Origin: Frateuria_A sp051900535
GTDB taxonomy: Bacteria > Pseudomonadota > Gammaproteobacteria > Xanthomonadales > Rhodanobacteraceae
NCBI RefSeq assembly: GCF_051900535.1
Contig: NZ_JBHZGI010000002.1
Span: 124,001 to 188,000 of the forward strand
DNA: 64,000 nt
Direction: 5' to 3'
Positions 43,307-51,859 of this stretch are shown in pieces. The position numbers were made by a program, and so were the translations under genes. The notes under the pieces are model-generated. The model searched no databases. It had not been told where the DNA came from and saw nothing but the letters and a program-made list of their open reading frames with translations. Every line of letters begins with the position of its first letter. The first letter of the stretch is position 1.

Positions 43307-43465
43307 GGCGTCACTCCGCGTACGAACCAGCCGTGAAGCCTAGCAGGGGCATGTCGAGGCGATGCTTCGCAAGAGCCCGCTTGGGGATGATGCCTTTTGC
43401 CCGGATCACCACAAGGAGCGTCGCCCACAGGTGGGTTCTGCAAGGGGCGCGCGGTCGCGTGGAGG

Positions 43466-43507
43466 CAAAAAAAACACCGCGCCGGTCTGGGGAAACCGGC
43501 ACGGCGC
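43466..43507 (-). terminator. intrinsic terminator after the DUF2884 gene
   Basis: On the minus strand CGCCGTGCCGGTTT and ACCGGCGCGGTG form an imperfect GC-rich stem followed by TTTTTTTT. It lies about 60 bases past the stop of the gene at 43566. The rest of the 259-base interval to mscS (43307-43565) shows no gene. Confidence 0.8.
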
Positions 43508-43565
43508 ATGGCCGCACTTGGGGTGTGGTGTGGGAGAGCGGCCGGCCCCGCAAGCCGTGGGATGG

Positions 43566-44381
43566 CTAGCGGGTCTGGGGCTTCGTCTTGGCGGAAGCCT
43601 CGTTGTCATGCTCCGGCTGGTGGTCGACCAGCGCCAGGCGCGAGCCGTCCTTCAGGCGGAATTCGAATTGCTGCTGCAACTGATCGAGCCGGGCCATGCG
43701 CGGACAGAGCGCCTCGGCGCGTTCGCTGAGCTTGTCCGCACGCGCGTCCACCTGCTGATCGATGCTGCGGTCCAGCGAATCGGCGCGCGCTTCCAGCGCG
43801 GCCACCTGGCTCTGGTCGCCGCTCAGCGCGGCTTTCACCGCCTTGGCGGTGACCGTGCTGACCAGCGACTCGACCGCGTTGCCAACCTGGTTTTCCATCA
43901 GGTCCTCGACGCTGTGCTGGCGCCATTCGCCGTGGCCCAGGCCGCTGTCGACCTTGGTCAGGGCCTGCCTGTGCTGCTCGTTGAGTTCGGTCATCAGCCG
44001 CGTGCGTTCGGCCGGATCGTCGGCGAAGCTGGCGACCACCGTGGTAAGCGCGTCGAAGCCGATGTCCACGCCCTCGCGGGCGATCGAGGCGACTTCGGGC
44101 AACAGGCTGCGCACCTGGCCCTCGTACTCGCGCAGGCGGCTCGCGTCGGCGGCCGAGACGGCCACGTCGCGGCCGTCGATGCGCAGCGCGCCCTCATGCA
44201 TGAACACGCTGCCGGGCTTGCCATCCTGGCGTTCGAACGTGATGCCCTCCGGCTTGACCAGCACGTCGTAGTCGGTGCCGAAGTTGCACTGTTCGTGATT
44301 CACGTGCAGGCCGCCCGCCTGCGCCGGCGCGCCCAGCACCAGGCCGGTGGCGATTGCGAGGGAAAGGATCAGCGTGCGCAT
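43566..44381 (-). CDS. DUF2884 (YggN-like) periplasmic protein, copy 1
   Basis: The 271-residue protein has a signal peptide (MRTLILSLAIATGLVLGAPAQA) and the YggN-like/DUF2884 pattern. This includes CNFGTDYDVLVKPEGITFERQDG at the N-terminus, ALRIDGRDVAVSAADASRLREYE, and a long central helical part. A late conserved cysteine sits in AEALCPRMARLDQLQQQFEFRL. The fold is unknown and no enzyme activity is established. A paralogue with the same layout lies 1.6 kb away at 46002-46754. The ATG at 44381 starts the signal peptide. Confidence 0.85.
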   Translation of the reverse strand: MRTLILSLAIATGLVLGAPAQAGGLHVNHEQCNFGTDYDVLVKPEGITFERQDGKPGSVFMHEGALRIDGRDVAVSAADASRLREYEGQVRSLLPEVASIAREGVDIGFDALTTVVASFADDPAERTRLMTELNEQHRQALTKVDSGLGHGEWRQHSVEDLMENQVGNAVESLVSTVTAKAVKAALSGDQSQVAALEARADSLDRSIDQQVDARADKLSERAEALCPRMARLDQLQQQFEFRLKDGSRLALVDHQPEHDNEASAKTKPQTR

Positions 44382-44480
44382 GGACCGGCTCCGCGGTGAC
44401 GTTGGCGCCAGCTTCCCGCGGCAGCGCGCCGCGGACATGGGCCAGGCGTCATGCCGTGCCATCGGTCATGCCTGGGAAGC

Positions 44481-44768
44481 TCAGGGGTGCTGCTCGATGT
44501 CCGCCACCACGCCGTCGACCAGCGTCACGGTGATCTCGCGCCCGTCGTCGCGATAGATCAAGCTTTCGCTGGCGGGCGTCACGACCACGACACCGCGGCC
44601 GTGATGTCGCGCGCGCTGGTGGGTCACCCGCATGGGCCGGCCCAGCAGTTCGCGCACCTGCGCGGCGCTGTCGCCGGCCACCAGCAGGCGGCTGCCCACG
44701 CGGAAAGTGTCCGAGGCGATCGCGGCAAAGGCGAGCAGCCACAGGCCGCCGATCAGGATGGTGCGCAT
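44481..44768 (-). CDS. small exported protein, DUF2845-like
   Basis: The 95-residue protein has an N-terminal hydrophobic signal segment (MRTILIGGLWLLAFAAIA) and then FRVGSRLLVAGDSAAQVRELLGRPMRV, a pattern resembling small outer-membrane-assembly-type (SmpA/DUF2845) folds. The C-terminal half (SLIYRDDGREITVTLVDGVV) is beta-rich. GGAGGGA lies just upstream of the ATG. It precedes the DUF2884 gene by about 100 bases on the same strand. Function is unknown. Confidence 0.7.
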   Translation of the reverse strand: MRTILIGGLWLLAFAAIASDTFRVGSRLLVAGDSAAQVRELLGRPMRVTHQRARHHGRGVVVVTPASESLIYRDDGREITVTLVDGVVADIEQHP

Positions 44769-44799
44769 GTCGTTCCCTCCGTGGAGTCGACGACGCGCG

Positions 44800-45372
44800 C
44801 TAGAAGCCGCCACCCTCCGCGAGGTAGGCCTCTTCGTCCGGCGTGCTGGGCCGATCCAGCAACGCATTGCGATGCGGGAAGCGGCCGTAGCGCGTGACCA
44901 CTTCGCAGTGCCGGCGCGCGTAGTCGAGGAAATTCTCATATTGCCCGCGCGCATGGGGCGAGGCCTGTAGGGCGAGCGCGCGGAACAGCGTCACCGAACG
45001 CCACTGCAACGCGAGATCCTCGGCGTGTTCGAGCGGCAGGTAGGCGAACACGCGCTCGAGCGGCGTCAGCGCCTCATCGTCGCGCCGTTCCAGGCCTTCC
45101 AGCGCCAGCGACTGGGCCCGGTTGTCCTGGGCGAAGGCGCGCGCGTCGCCGCGATGGATGTTGCGGCTGAATTGATCGAGCACGATCAGAAGTGCGAGCC
45201 AGCCGTGCGGAGTGATGGCCCACAGGTCCAGCGCGCCGGTGGTGGCTGCGTCCAGCGTGGGACCGAAGCGTGCACGGACGACCTCGTCGAACCCGGGATC
45301 GCGCACGAACCAGCGCACCGTATGCTCGTCGGCGAACCAGAAATCCAGTACATCCTGCGCGGTCGCGGTCAT
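44800..45372 (-). CDS. DUF924 family protein
   Basis: The 190-residue cytoplasmic protein has the family motifs VLDFWFADEHTVRWFVRDP, WLALLIVLDQFSRNIHRGDARAFAQD and FAYLPLEHAEDLALQ, with RRHCEVVTRYGRFPHRNALL near the end. DUF924 proteins are all-helical with a TPR-like superhelix. A role has not been established. The ATG at 45372 gives the complete family length. Confidence 0.93.
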   Translation of the reverse strand: MTATAQDVLDFWFADEHTVRWFVRDPGFDEVVRARFGPTLDAATTGALDLWAITPHGWLALLIVLDQFSRNIHRGDARAFAQDNRAQSLALEGLERRDDEALTPLERVFAYLPLEHAEDLALQWRSVTLFRALALQASPHARGQYENFLDYARRHCEVVTRYGRFPHRNALLDRPSTPDEEAYLAEGGGF

Positions 45373-45409
45373 GCCGTTTCTCCCTGGGCCCGCCCCGGGT
45401 GGGCGGAGC

Positions 45410-45850
45410 TTAGCAGCGCCGGGCGCGGGCCAGGCTATGCATGTCCAGGTGGATGCCCTGCAGCCGCGGCAACTGGCGGCGCAGCACCAGCGCGGCCTCC
45501 GGCGTGGCGCGCTGCAGGCCCTGTTCGAAGGCGTGCACCAGCGCCGCTTCGCCGTGCGCCAGCCGGGCAATCCAGGCGGTGTCGCGGCGCGGCGTGTCCG
45601 GCAGCAGCCATTCGATCAACTGGCGCCGCGCGGATCCGCCCAGCCGACCCCGCCGCGCCGGCGTACCGCCCAGGTGGCTGACCTGGCCCTGCAGGTCCGC
45701 GATCACCTGGTCCAGCGCGCTCGCGTTCTCGCCCAGCACCACGCGCAGGCCCGGTTCCCTGGCCTGGTCCGAAGCGTCGCGGTACATCGCACGCAGGTCG
45801 ATGCCCTGGCGGATCAGCGCGTTGAACAGCGTTTGCGGGCGTGGGGCCAC
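45410..45850 (-). CDS. DUF2383-like helical (ferritin-fold) protein
   Basis: The 146-residue frame begins at a GTG with AAGGAG nine bases upstream. The sequence YRDASDQAREPGLRVVLGENASALDQVIADLQGQV and the later ALVHAFEQGLQR...AALVLRRQLPRLQGIH resemble the four-helix PA2169/DUF2383 proteins related to ferritins and stress responses. The assignment is by helix pattern only and is tentative. A further upstream in-frame GTG exists without a ribosome site. Confidence 0.6.
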   Translation of the reverse strand: MAPRPQTLFNALIRQGIDLRAMYRDASDQAREPGLRVVLGENASALDQVIADLQGQVSHLGGTPARRGRLGGSARRQLIEWLLPDTPRRDTAWIARLAHGEAALVHAFEQGLQRATPEAALVLRRQLPRLQGIHLDMHSLARARRC

Positions 45851-46001
45851 AGCGAGCGGCTCCTTGGGGTATCGAGATGGGCGACCATGGTCGGCCTTGC
45901 GCACTTAGCCGCGGATTAACTCGCGCCGGCGGCGGGGCTCGCTGTGGATCGTCCGTCAGGCGGCGTTCGGGTTCACGCCTGCGCACTGGCCGGGGCGGGG
46001 G

Positions 46002-46754
46002 CTATTGCCCAATCCGCACCAGGTTCAGTGGCTGCCCATCGGCTCCGCGCACGCCCTGCTGCAGATCGGCCAGCCGCTGGATCGACGGGCACAGCGCCTG
46101 GACCTGCGGCTGCAACGCCTGCATGCGACGCTGCAGCCTCGGCTGCAGCTGCGTGGTCAGGTCCGCCGCCTCGTCACGCAGGCGCGCGGCCTCGGCCAGA
46201 TCGCCGTTCAGGGCCGCGGCCAGGGCTTGCTGGCCGAGGTCGGCGGCAACCAGCGGCGCCAGGTCGCCGATGATGCGGTCGGCAAGCTGTTGGGCGGCGT
46301 CGCCCTGCCAGTCGTGGGTGCTGTTGCTCTGGGCGATGCGCTGCCTGAGCTGCGTCGCATGCGCGGACAATCGCCGGTCGAGCTCGGCCAGGGTGGCGGG
46401 CGCCAGTTGCATGCCGGCGGCCTCCTCGTGCACCGCGCGCACCGCCAGGTCCACGCCCGCATCCGCCACCGCCCGCACGCGCGGGACCAGCGCGCGCAGC
46501 TCGCGCTCGAACAGCACCAGCCGGTCCTGCGCTTCGGCGTGCAGGCGTACCGGCTGGCCGTCGGTGCTCAAGACACCGTCGGCGACCTGCACGTGGAAGG
46601 GCGCCGGCTGCGCGCGATCGAACAGCAGGCTGTCCGGTTTCACCGTCAGGTCGTAGCTGCTGCTGGCGTGGCAGGTGTCGCCCAGGTCCTGTGCGTGCAG
46701 GACTGGCTGGGCGGTGGCGAGGATCAGGCTGGCGAACAGGAGCCGCAGGCGCAT
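46002..46754 (-). CDS. DUF2884-like periplasmic protein, copy 2
   Basis: The 250-residue exported protein (signal peptide MRLRLLFASLILATAQPVLHAQ) has CHASSSYDLTVKPDSLLFDRAQ, GVLSTDGQPVRLHAEAQDRLVLFE and a late ALCPSIQRLADLQQGVR. These align segment by segment with the protein at 43566-44381 (CNFGTDYDVLVKPEGITFERQ, ALRIDGRDVAV, ALCPRMARLDQLQQQ). It is a diverged paralogue. The 151 bases downstream to the DUF2383-like gene hold nothing evident. Confidence 0.78.
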   Translation of the reverse strand: MRLRLLFASLILATAQPVLHAQDLGDTCHASSSYDLTVKPDSLLFDRAQPAPFHVQVADGVLSTDGQPVRLHAEAQDRLVLFERELRALVPRVRAVADAGVDLAVRAVHEEAAGMQLAPATLAELDRRLSAHATQLRQRIAQSNSTHDWQGDAAQQLADRIIGDLAPLVAADLGQQALAAALNGDLAEAARLRDEAADLTTQLQPRLQRRMQALQPQVQALCPSIQRLADLQQGVRGADGQPLNLVRIGQ

Positions 46755-46822
46755 CGGTGTCGTTCCGGAAAGGGACCTGAAGCGATACCCGCCCGCGCGT
46801 CAACGGCGCCTGAACTGGCAGC

Positions 46823-47671
46823 TCAGCCCCGGTCCAGCGGCGTGAGCAGCGACAGGCTCGACGCGCCGAAGACGCCGTCGTCGGGCAAGGCATCCACACT
46901 GCCGGTGAGCATGCGGTCGGCGTCACTCCACGGCACCGGTTCGAGCGGTCCGGGGACGTACGTCTGCCATTGGCCGTACTTCGCTTCGGGGCTGGGCGCG
47001 GTCGGGGCCGGGCCCACGTGCAGTTCGTAGGCCACTGGCACCGTGACGTCCCGGTAGAGCGCGTGGTCGGAGGGATCGGCCGGACTGAACGTCCATTGCC
47101 GCGCCGCGCTCAACGTGGCCTTGGCGAACACCTCGCGCCAGTGCTTCATCTCGTTGTCGCTGGCGATGACTTGCAGGTTGACCTGTTCGGCCGCGGCGTC
47201 GGACACGCGGCCCTCGCGATCCAGGCGCAAGGCGATATAGACCGTCCCTTCGACCCGGCCGCGGATGGCCTGCATCGGGTAGCGCGGAGGCGTGCCCTTG
47301 TCCTGGCTGATGCCCCGGCCGGGATCACCGAACCACGCGCTGCGCACGCCGACCCGGAACTTGCCGTCACCCATCGGCTGGGCGACCACGCGCAGGCTCA
47401 TGCGGGCCTTGGCGGCCACCGGTTTGCCGTCGCGCAGCACCGGCTGGAAGGTCCAGCCTGGGACCGCCTTGCCGATCAGGTCGGCGACCAGCGGCGGCAG
47501 CTTCTCCGGATGATCGAGCGTGTAGCCAAGGACCGTTCCTTGCGGCGTCACGCCGATCGAACCTGTCACGACCATGCTGGCTTCGACCTTTTCGCGGGTC
47601 GCCCGTGGTCCAGCGGCCAACGCCGTGCCAGCCAGCAGCAACCCCACCATCCCCATCAGCAAGCGCTTCAT
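46823..47671 (-). CDS. exported TonB-C-like protein
   Basis: The 282-residue protein has a signal peptide (MKRLLMGMVGLLLAGTALA). Its centre carries the pattern PPRYPMQAIRGRVEGTVYIALRLDREGRVSDAAAEQVN, typical of TonB C-terminal domains (YP..A...G..G.V.V...V...G.V). It lacks the usual TonB N-terminal anchor with proline-rich spacer, so it is more likely a soluble periplasmic protein of TonB-C fold than an energy transducer. A second weaker TonB-like repeat lies at about residues 40-100 (VIGKAVPGWTFQPV-type). Its partner is unknown. Confidence 0.7.
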   Translation of the reverse strand: MKRLLMGMVGLLLAGTALAAGPRATREKVEASMVVTGSIGVTPQGTVLGYTLDHPEKLPPLVADLIGKAVPGWTFQPVLRDGKPVAAKARMSLRVVAQPMGDGKFRVGVRSAWFGDPGRGISQDKGTPPRYPMQAIRGRVEGTVYIALRLDREGRVSDAAAEQVNLQVIASDNEMKHWREVFAKATLSAARQWTFSPADPSDHALYRDVTVPVAYELHVGPAPTAPSPEAKYGQWQTYVPGPLEPVPWSDADRMLTGSVDALPDDGVFGASSLSLLTPLDRG

Positions 47672-47715
47672 CCCCAAGCCTCCCCAGGTCGGTTCGGGAA
47701 AGTCTGCGCCGGACC

Positions 47716-48171
47716 TCAGCGGCGCGCAACGAACTGGGCGCGCACCGATGGCCGGCCCAGGCGCCAGGCCAACCACAGCAGCAGCGGCACCAGTAGTGTC
47801 TTGAGCACCAGTCCCAGCAGGAAGCTGCGGCGCGCCTGTTCGATCACCAGCAACAGCAGTTCGGATTGCGGCTGGCTCATGGCGCGCGCGCGGGCAACGT
47901 CGAACTGACCCCACTGCGTCAGCATCAGGCCACCGGTAGCCAGCGCCCACAGCACCAACAGCACGGCCACCACTTGCAGCGCGTGGCGGGCCCAAGGCTG
48001 GCGCAGGATCGCGCCGGCACACACCACGATCACGACGAAGGTGCCGACCAGGTAGGGCCAGTCGCCATGACGCAGGTATTGCACGCCGCCGAAGGCGGCC
48101 AGCAGCAGGACAATCCAGGTGGCGACCCGCCAGAGGCCGAAACGCGACACGGGCGCGGCAGCGAGGTCCAT
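47716..48171 (-). CDS. hypothetical four-helix membrane protein
   Basis: The 151-residue protein has about four transmembrane helices (WRVATWIVLLLAAFGGVQYL, YLVGTFVVIVVCAGAIL, VVAVLLVLWALATGGLML, FLLGLVLKTLLVPLLLWLAW). No family motif was recognised. It lies 44 bases upstream of the TonB-like gene on the same strand and may be co-transcribed with it. Confidence 0.65.
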   Translation of the reverse strand: MDLAAAPVSRFGLWRVATWIVLLLAAFGGVQYLRHGDWPYLVGTFVVIVVCAGAILRQPWARHALQVVAVLLVLWALATGGLMLTQWGQFDVARARAMSQPQSELLLLVIEQARRSFLLGLVLKTLLVPLLLWLAWRLGRPSVRAQFVARR

Positions 48172-48262
48172 CAGGAATGGACCACCGCGTGGCAGAAGGA
48201 CGTGATCGACAGGCGCATGGCGGTCTCCATGGAAAGATCCGCCAAAGTCTACGCGCTGGCCG

Positions 48263-48318
48263 GCGCGCGGTGGGCTTCAGCCCACCGCGCTGCGCGTAAC
48301 CGGTGGCTGAAGCCCACC
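48263..48318. repeat. REP-like inverted elements (GGTGGGCTTCAGCCCACC family)
   Basis: CGGTGGGCTTCAGCCCACCG is a perfect palindrome and is followed by CCGGTGGCTGAAGCCCACCC, an imperfect second copy in the opposite orientation. It lies just after the stop of the gene at 48335 (minus) and may act as its terminator. Confidence 0.65.
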
Positions 48319-48334
48319 CTGCGCGTGATGCGCC

Positions 48335-48793
48335 TTACGGACGCGAGATGGTGAACTTGCCCACCGAGACGCCGAGGTTGATGCCCTGGCCGGTGCCCGA
48401 CAATGCCAGCGACGTGGTGCCCTTGGTCAGCACCTGCGCCTGCGCGCTCCTGACCACGCCCGCTTCGGCGCCGGCCTGCACGTAGTCGCCGAACACTTCG
48501 GCGATGCCGGATACCTTGGTGATCTCGCCCTTGCCGTCGGTGACGCGGAACTTGCCCGCGGTGAGCCCGCCGCCGACCACGCTGATCTTCACCGGCGCAC
48601 TCTCGCCGTTGTTGCAGGTGACCGTGCCCGCTCCCTCGGCATGTTTGTAGATGATCGACCAGCCCTGCAGGTTGTAGCTGATCTCGCACTTGACCATGGG
48701 TTCGGCAGCCCGGGCAGGCGCGACCGGCCAGGCGGCCAGCGTCATCGTGCCGGCCATGAACAGGCCCGCCAGTGCGGTAGTACGCAGATTCAT
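48335..48793 (-). CDS. exported glycine-rich protein of unknown function
   Basis: The 152-residue protein has a signal peptide (MNLRTTALAGLFMAGTMTLA...ARA). Two cysteines (VKCEISYNL and TVTCNNGE) could form a disulfide. The mature chain is rich in glycine, valine and alanine with alternating hydrophobic residues (SVVGGGLTAGKFRVTDGKGEIT), consistent with a small beta-structured periplasmic or outer-membrane protein. No family assignment was possible. GGAGAC precedes the ATG. Confidence 0.7.
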   Translation of the reverse strand: MNLRTTALAGLFMAGTMTLAAWPVAPARAAEPMVKCEISYNLQGWSIIYKHAEGAGTVTCNNGESAPVKISVVGGGLTAGKFRVTDGKGEITKVSGIAEVFGDYVQAGAEAGVVRSAQAQVLTKGTTSLALSGTGQGINLGVSVGKFTISRP

Positions 48794-48952
48794 CGCAGGT
48801 CTCCTTCCCCGTGCGGGGCGTGTTGAAGCTGCGGTCGAGTCTGCCCCCGGATGGGTGAAGGAAGCGCCAGCGGGAACGGCCGCGCGCGTTCACGATCGCC
48901 GCGCAGGAGCCTCGCCATGCTTGGCCTGCTCGCAGATCCAGGAGACAGCTCA

Positions 48953-49822
48953 ATGCGCTCGTTGTGGCAATCGACCGTGGAGGTCGTCAAGCGCACCGCC
49001 AAGGGCGCGGCCGCGGACGACCTGATGACGCACGCGGCGGCGGTGGCGTTCTACTCGGCGCTGTCCTTCGCGCCGATGCTGGTGCTGCTGCTGTGGCTGG
49101 TCGCCTCGCTCCAGCCAGCCTGGCAACAGCAGCTGGTGGGCTCGATCAACAACCTGGTCGGTGCGCGCGCTTCCGACGCGGTGAAGCTGGTGATCAACAA
49201 TGCCGAGGACCGCCCCCAGCTGGGCCACTGGGCCGGCATCATCGGCATGGCGGTGACGCTGATCGGCGCCTCGACCGTGTTTGCCCAGCTGCAACTGGCG
49301 ATCAACCGCGTGTGGAACCTCAAGGCGGCACCGCGCAACGCGCTCTTCAGCTGGGTGCTGACCCGCATGCATGCGTTCGGGCTGCTGCTGACGCTGGCCT
49401 TCCTGCTGATCGTGTCGCTGGTTGCAAGCACCGCGATCGCGCTGTTTGCACGCGGCGACACGGTGGTGTGGGACGCGCTGGAGGCGATCGTGGCACTGCT
49501 GCTGTTCGGGTTGGTGTTCGCCTCCATCTACAAGGTCCTGCCCGATGCGCAGATCGACTGGCGGGACACGCTCCTCGGCGGCGCCTTCACGGCGATCCTC
49601 TTTGCCATCGGCAAGTTCGGCATCAGCCTTTATCTCGCACACAGCGACGTGGGCGGGGCCTATGGTCCGGCCGGCAGCGTGGTGGTGCTGCTGGTGTGGG
49701 TGTATTACTCGGTGCTGATCCTGCTGCTGGGTGCCGAGCTCACCCAGAACGTGGCCGAGGTGCGCGGGGTGCCGATCCGGCCCAACGAACATGCCGAGGT
49801 GGTGGCACCGTGTGACCAGTGA
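48953..49822 (+). CDS. YihY/BrkB-family inner-membrane protein
   Basis: The 289-residue protein has six predicted helices in the YihY (formerly RNase BN/BrkB) pattern: MTHAAAVAFYSALSFAPMLVLLLWLV near the start, GIIGMAVTLIGASTVFAQLQLAINRVWNLKA in the middle, and GAYGPAGSVVVLLVWVYYSVLILLLGAELTQN at the end. It is not a ribonuclease; the biochemical role of the family is unresolved. The ATG at 48953 follows AGGAGACAGCTCA. An in-frame ATG at 48917, also with AGGAG, would add 12 residues. Confidence 0.92.
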   Translation: MRSLWQSTVEVVKRTAKGAAADDLMTHAAAVAFYSALSFAPMLVLLLWLVASLQPAWQQQLVGSINNLVGARASDAVKLVINNAEDRPQLGHWAGIIGMAVTLIGASTVFAQLQLAINRVWNLKAAPRNALFSWVLTRMHAFGLLLTLAFLLIVSLVASTAIALFARGDTVVWDALEAIVALLLFGLVFASIYKVLPDAQIDWRDTLLGGAFTAILFAIGKFGISLYLAHSDVGGAYGPAGSVVVLLVWVYYSVLILLLGAELTQNVAEVRGVPIRPNEHAEVVAPCDQ

Positions 49823-49863
49823 GGCCCGCGGCATAATCGGAACCACACGCACGGAGACGCGCC

Positions 49864-50280
49864 ATGTTCAGGTATTCGCTGGTCGGCTACGACGGTTCGC
49901 CCTCCTCGCAACGCGCGTTCCAGACCGCGGTCGCGCTCGCGCGGTGCGGCCAGGGTCGGGTGCGGGTGGTGTCGGTGTTGCAGGTGACCGAGGGCGGTGC
50001 CGACGCGTGCGCGCTGATGATGGCCGACTCCAGCGCCCAGCGCGCGCAGGAGCTGCTCGACGAGCTGGTGGCGATGGAGCCGGATGCGCGCGGCATGATC
50101 GACGTGGAAGTCACCCACGGCAGCCCTGGCGACGTGCTGCTCGGCCAGGTCGAGCAGCGTGGCGTCGACCACATCGTGATCGGCCACACCGACCGCGGCA
50201 CGCTGGCGCGCTGGCTGCTCGGTTCGGTCTCCAGCGATGTGCTGGCGCGTGCGCACGTGCCGGTGACGGTAGTGCCGTAG
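49864..50280 (+). CDS. universal stress protein, UspA family
   Basis: The 138-residue single-domain protein begins YSLVGYDGSPSSQRAFQTAVALA and ends with the ATP-binding-type motif IVIGHTDRGTLARWLLGSVSSDVLARAHVPVTVV. The G-2X-G-9X-G(S/T) pattern is present (GHTDRGTLARWLLGSVSS), so it probably binds ATP. It lies 41 bases downstream of the YihY gene. It would act in the cytoplasm in stress survival; partner unknown. Confidence 0.92.
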   Translation: MFRYSLVGYDGSPSSQRAFQTAVALARCGQGRVRVVSVLQVTEGGADACALMMADSSAQRAQELLDELVAMEPDARGMIDVEVTHGSPGDVLLGQVEQRGVDHIVIGHTDRGTLARWLLGSVSSDVLARAHVPVTVVP

Positions 50281-50395
50281 CAGCCGATGTTGCGGGGTGG
50301 GGATGGGTTAATCCGCGCGAGTCACGAGTCCGTATGCTGTCCGTCATTCGCCCGTCACGCGCGCGCTCCATGCCGCGCCCTCACAGGACACCCGC

Positions 50396-51217
50396 GTGAG
50401 CTATGCCCCTGCCCTGCCCTGGACGCTGGAAAGCCTCGACCTGTCGTGCATCGACCGCTCGCGCGTCCGCCATAACGAGGAATTGTTCTTCCTGCTGTGC
50501 AGTTCGTCCTTCGTCGAAAGCGGTTCGGACCTCTATACGCACAACCTGGTCGCCCACTTCAACGGCGACCAGGAGCTGCAGACCTGGCTAAGCCAGCACT
50601 GGGAGCATGAGGAACTGCAGCACGGCCGCGCGCTGGCCGCCTACGTGCGCGCGGTATGGCCGGAGTTCGACTGGGACAAGGGCTTCGCCGCCTTCTGGAC
50701 CGAATACGGCGCCGTGTGCACCGCCGAGGAACTGGAGGACAGCCGCGGATTGGAGCTGGCCGCGCGCTGCGTGGTCGAGACCGGCACCGCCAGCCTGTAC
50801 CGCGCGCTGCACGAGATCACCGACGAGCCGGTGCTCAAGCAGCTGACCGGCCATATCAAGAGCGACGAGGTACGCCACTTCAAGTACTTCTACCAGCACT
50901 TCCGCCGCTACCGCGAGAACGAGGGGCTGGGCCGCTACAAGGTCTTCCGCGCGGTGCTCAAGCGGGTCAACGAGATCCGCAGCGAGGACAGCGACATCGC
51001 GCTGCGCCACGTCTTCGAGCAGTGCTACCCGCAGCACAAGGGCGACCGCGAGGCCTTCCGCCGGATCGCCGGCAAGGCGCAGGACCTGCTGCGCCGGCAC
51101 ATCCCGGCGGAGATGACGGTGAAGATGCTGCTCAAGCCGCTGGATTTTCCGCCGCGGCTGCAGGGGGCACTGGAGAGGCCGCTGGCGAAGCTGGCCGAAC
51201 GGCTCTTCCTCAACTGA
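50396..51217 (+). CDS. ferritin-like di-iron protein
   Basis: The 273-residue helical protein shows paired iron-binding motifs of the ferritin-like superfamily: WEHEELQHG in helix 2 and IKSDEVRHFKYFYQHF in helix 4, with ELFFLLCSSSFVESGSDLY and VETGTASLYRALHEI providing further ligands. These EExxH/DExxH-type pairs resemble acyl-ACP desaturase or rubrerythrin-like proteins. The GTG start at 50396 has no strong ribosome site. Substrate (oxygen activation or iron storage) is unknown. Confidence 0.75.
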   Translation: MSYAPALPWTLESLDLSCIDRSRVRHNEELFFLLCSSSFVESGSDLYTHNLVAHFNGDQELQTWLSQHWEHEELQHGRALAAYVRAVWPEFDWDKGFAAFWTEYGAVCTAEELEDSRGLELAARCVVETGTASLYRALHEITDEPVLKQLTGHIKSDEVRHFKYFYQHFRRYRENEGLGRYKVFRAVLKRVNEIRSEDSDIALRHVFEQCYPQHKGDREAFRRIAGKAQDLLRRHIPAEMTVKMLLKPLDFPPRLQGALERPLAKLAERLFLN

Positions 51218-51256
51218 GCCGTTGCAGGAGCCTCGAATAACCGGTTTCCCCGAACC

Positions 51257-51330
51257 CTTGCAGGAGCGCACCCGGTGCGCGACGACCGTAGAGCGCCAGC
51301 CTACGATCGCGCACAGGGTGCGCTCCTACC
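51257..51330. repeat. REP-like inverted pair (GGAGCGCACC family)
   Basis: CAGGAGCGCACCCGGTGCGCGACGA is followed 25 bases later by ATCGCGCACAGGGTGCGCTCCTAC in inverse orientation. This is the same pair structure as at 6050-6131. It lies between convergent genes and may help transcription end there. Confidence 0.7.
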
Positions 51331-51366
51331 GAAGTGCTACCAGGCTTGCTGCATCGAACGCGCGGC

Positions 51367-51795
51367 TCAGTCCCGGCGCGGTTCCGCCGTGACCTGCCGT
51401 TGTTCCTGCTGCACCGCCTTGAGCTTGCCGATATCCACCGGGCGGATCTGCCGGATCGTGCACGCAAGCTGGTTGCGCCCGGTGATCACCTTGTCGAAGT
51501 TGATCGAGACCTGGCTGAGGTTCGAGGTCACGCCGATAGTGTTCGCGTAGGGCAGCTCGGTGCAGCCGGGCACGTCCAGCAGCCAGGCTTCCTTCGGCCT
51601 GGTGTAGACCACCACCTGGTCGCTGCCCAGCGGCTCCCACGACCACATCGGCAGGAAGAAGCGAAAGTTCCTGACCGGAGCGCCGGCGGCCGTCGCATAG
51701 GCCGCCTGGCGTTGTGCCACGCGCTGCGCGTTGGGAACACTGGAACAACCGGCAATGACCATCACGGCGGCGCCGGCCAGCAAGCTTCGTTTCAT
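51367..51795 (-). CDS. DUF6491-type lipoprotein
   Basis: The 142-residue protein has a lipoprotein signal (MKRSLLAGAAVMVIAGCSS) with the lipobox IAGC. The mature part (RNFRFFLPMWSWEPLGSDQVVVYTR, WLLDVPGCTELPYANTIGVT, LACTIRQIRPVD) has the pattern of the DUF6491 proteins common in Xanthomonadales, with a probable disulfide. It is expected at the inner leaflet of the outer membrane. Function is unknown. Confidence 0.8.
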   Translation of the reverse strand: MKRSLLAGAAVMVIAGCSSVPNAQRVAQRQAAYATAAGAPVRNFRFFLPMWSWEPLGSDQVVVYTRPKEAWLLDVPGCTELPYANTIGVTSNLSQVSINFDKVITGRNQLACTIRQIRPVDIGKLKAVQQEQRQVTAEPRRD

Positions 51796-51859
51796 GGCGC
51801 TTCTCCTTCCGGGTCGACCCACCTGACCGCTAACGCATCGGCGCCGGGTCGGTGCACGC

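Noticed and set aside
43310..43560. Short minus-strand frames between mscS and the DUF2884 gene
   Set aside because: They span an intrinsic terminator hairpin with an eight-T run and have no ribosome sites or conserved features.
46823..47671. A functional TonB energy transducer
   Set aside because: It has a cleavable-type signal rather than a TonB N-terminal anchor and no proline-rich spacer, so only the C-terminal fold is claimed.
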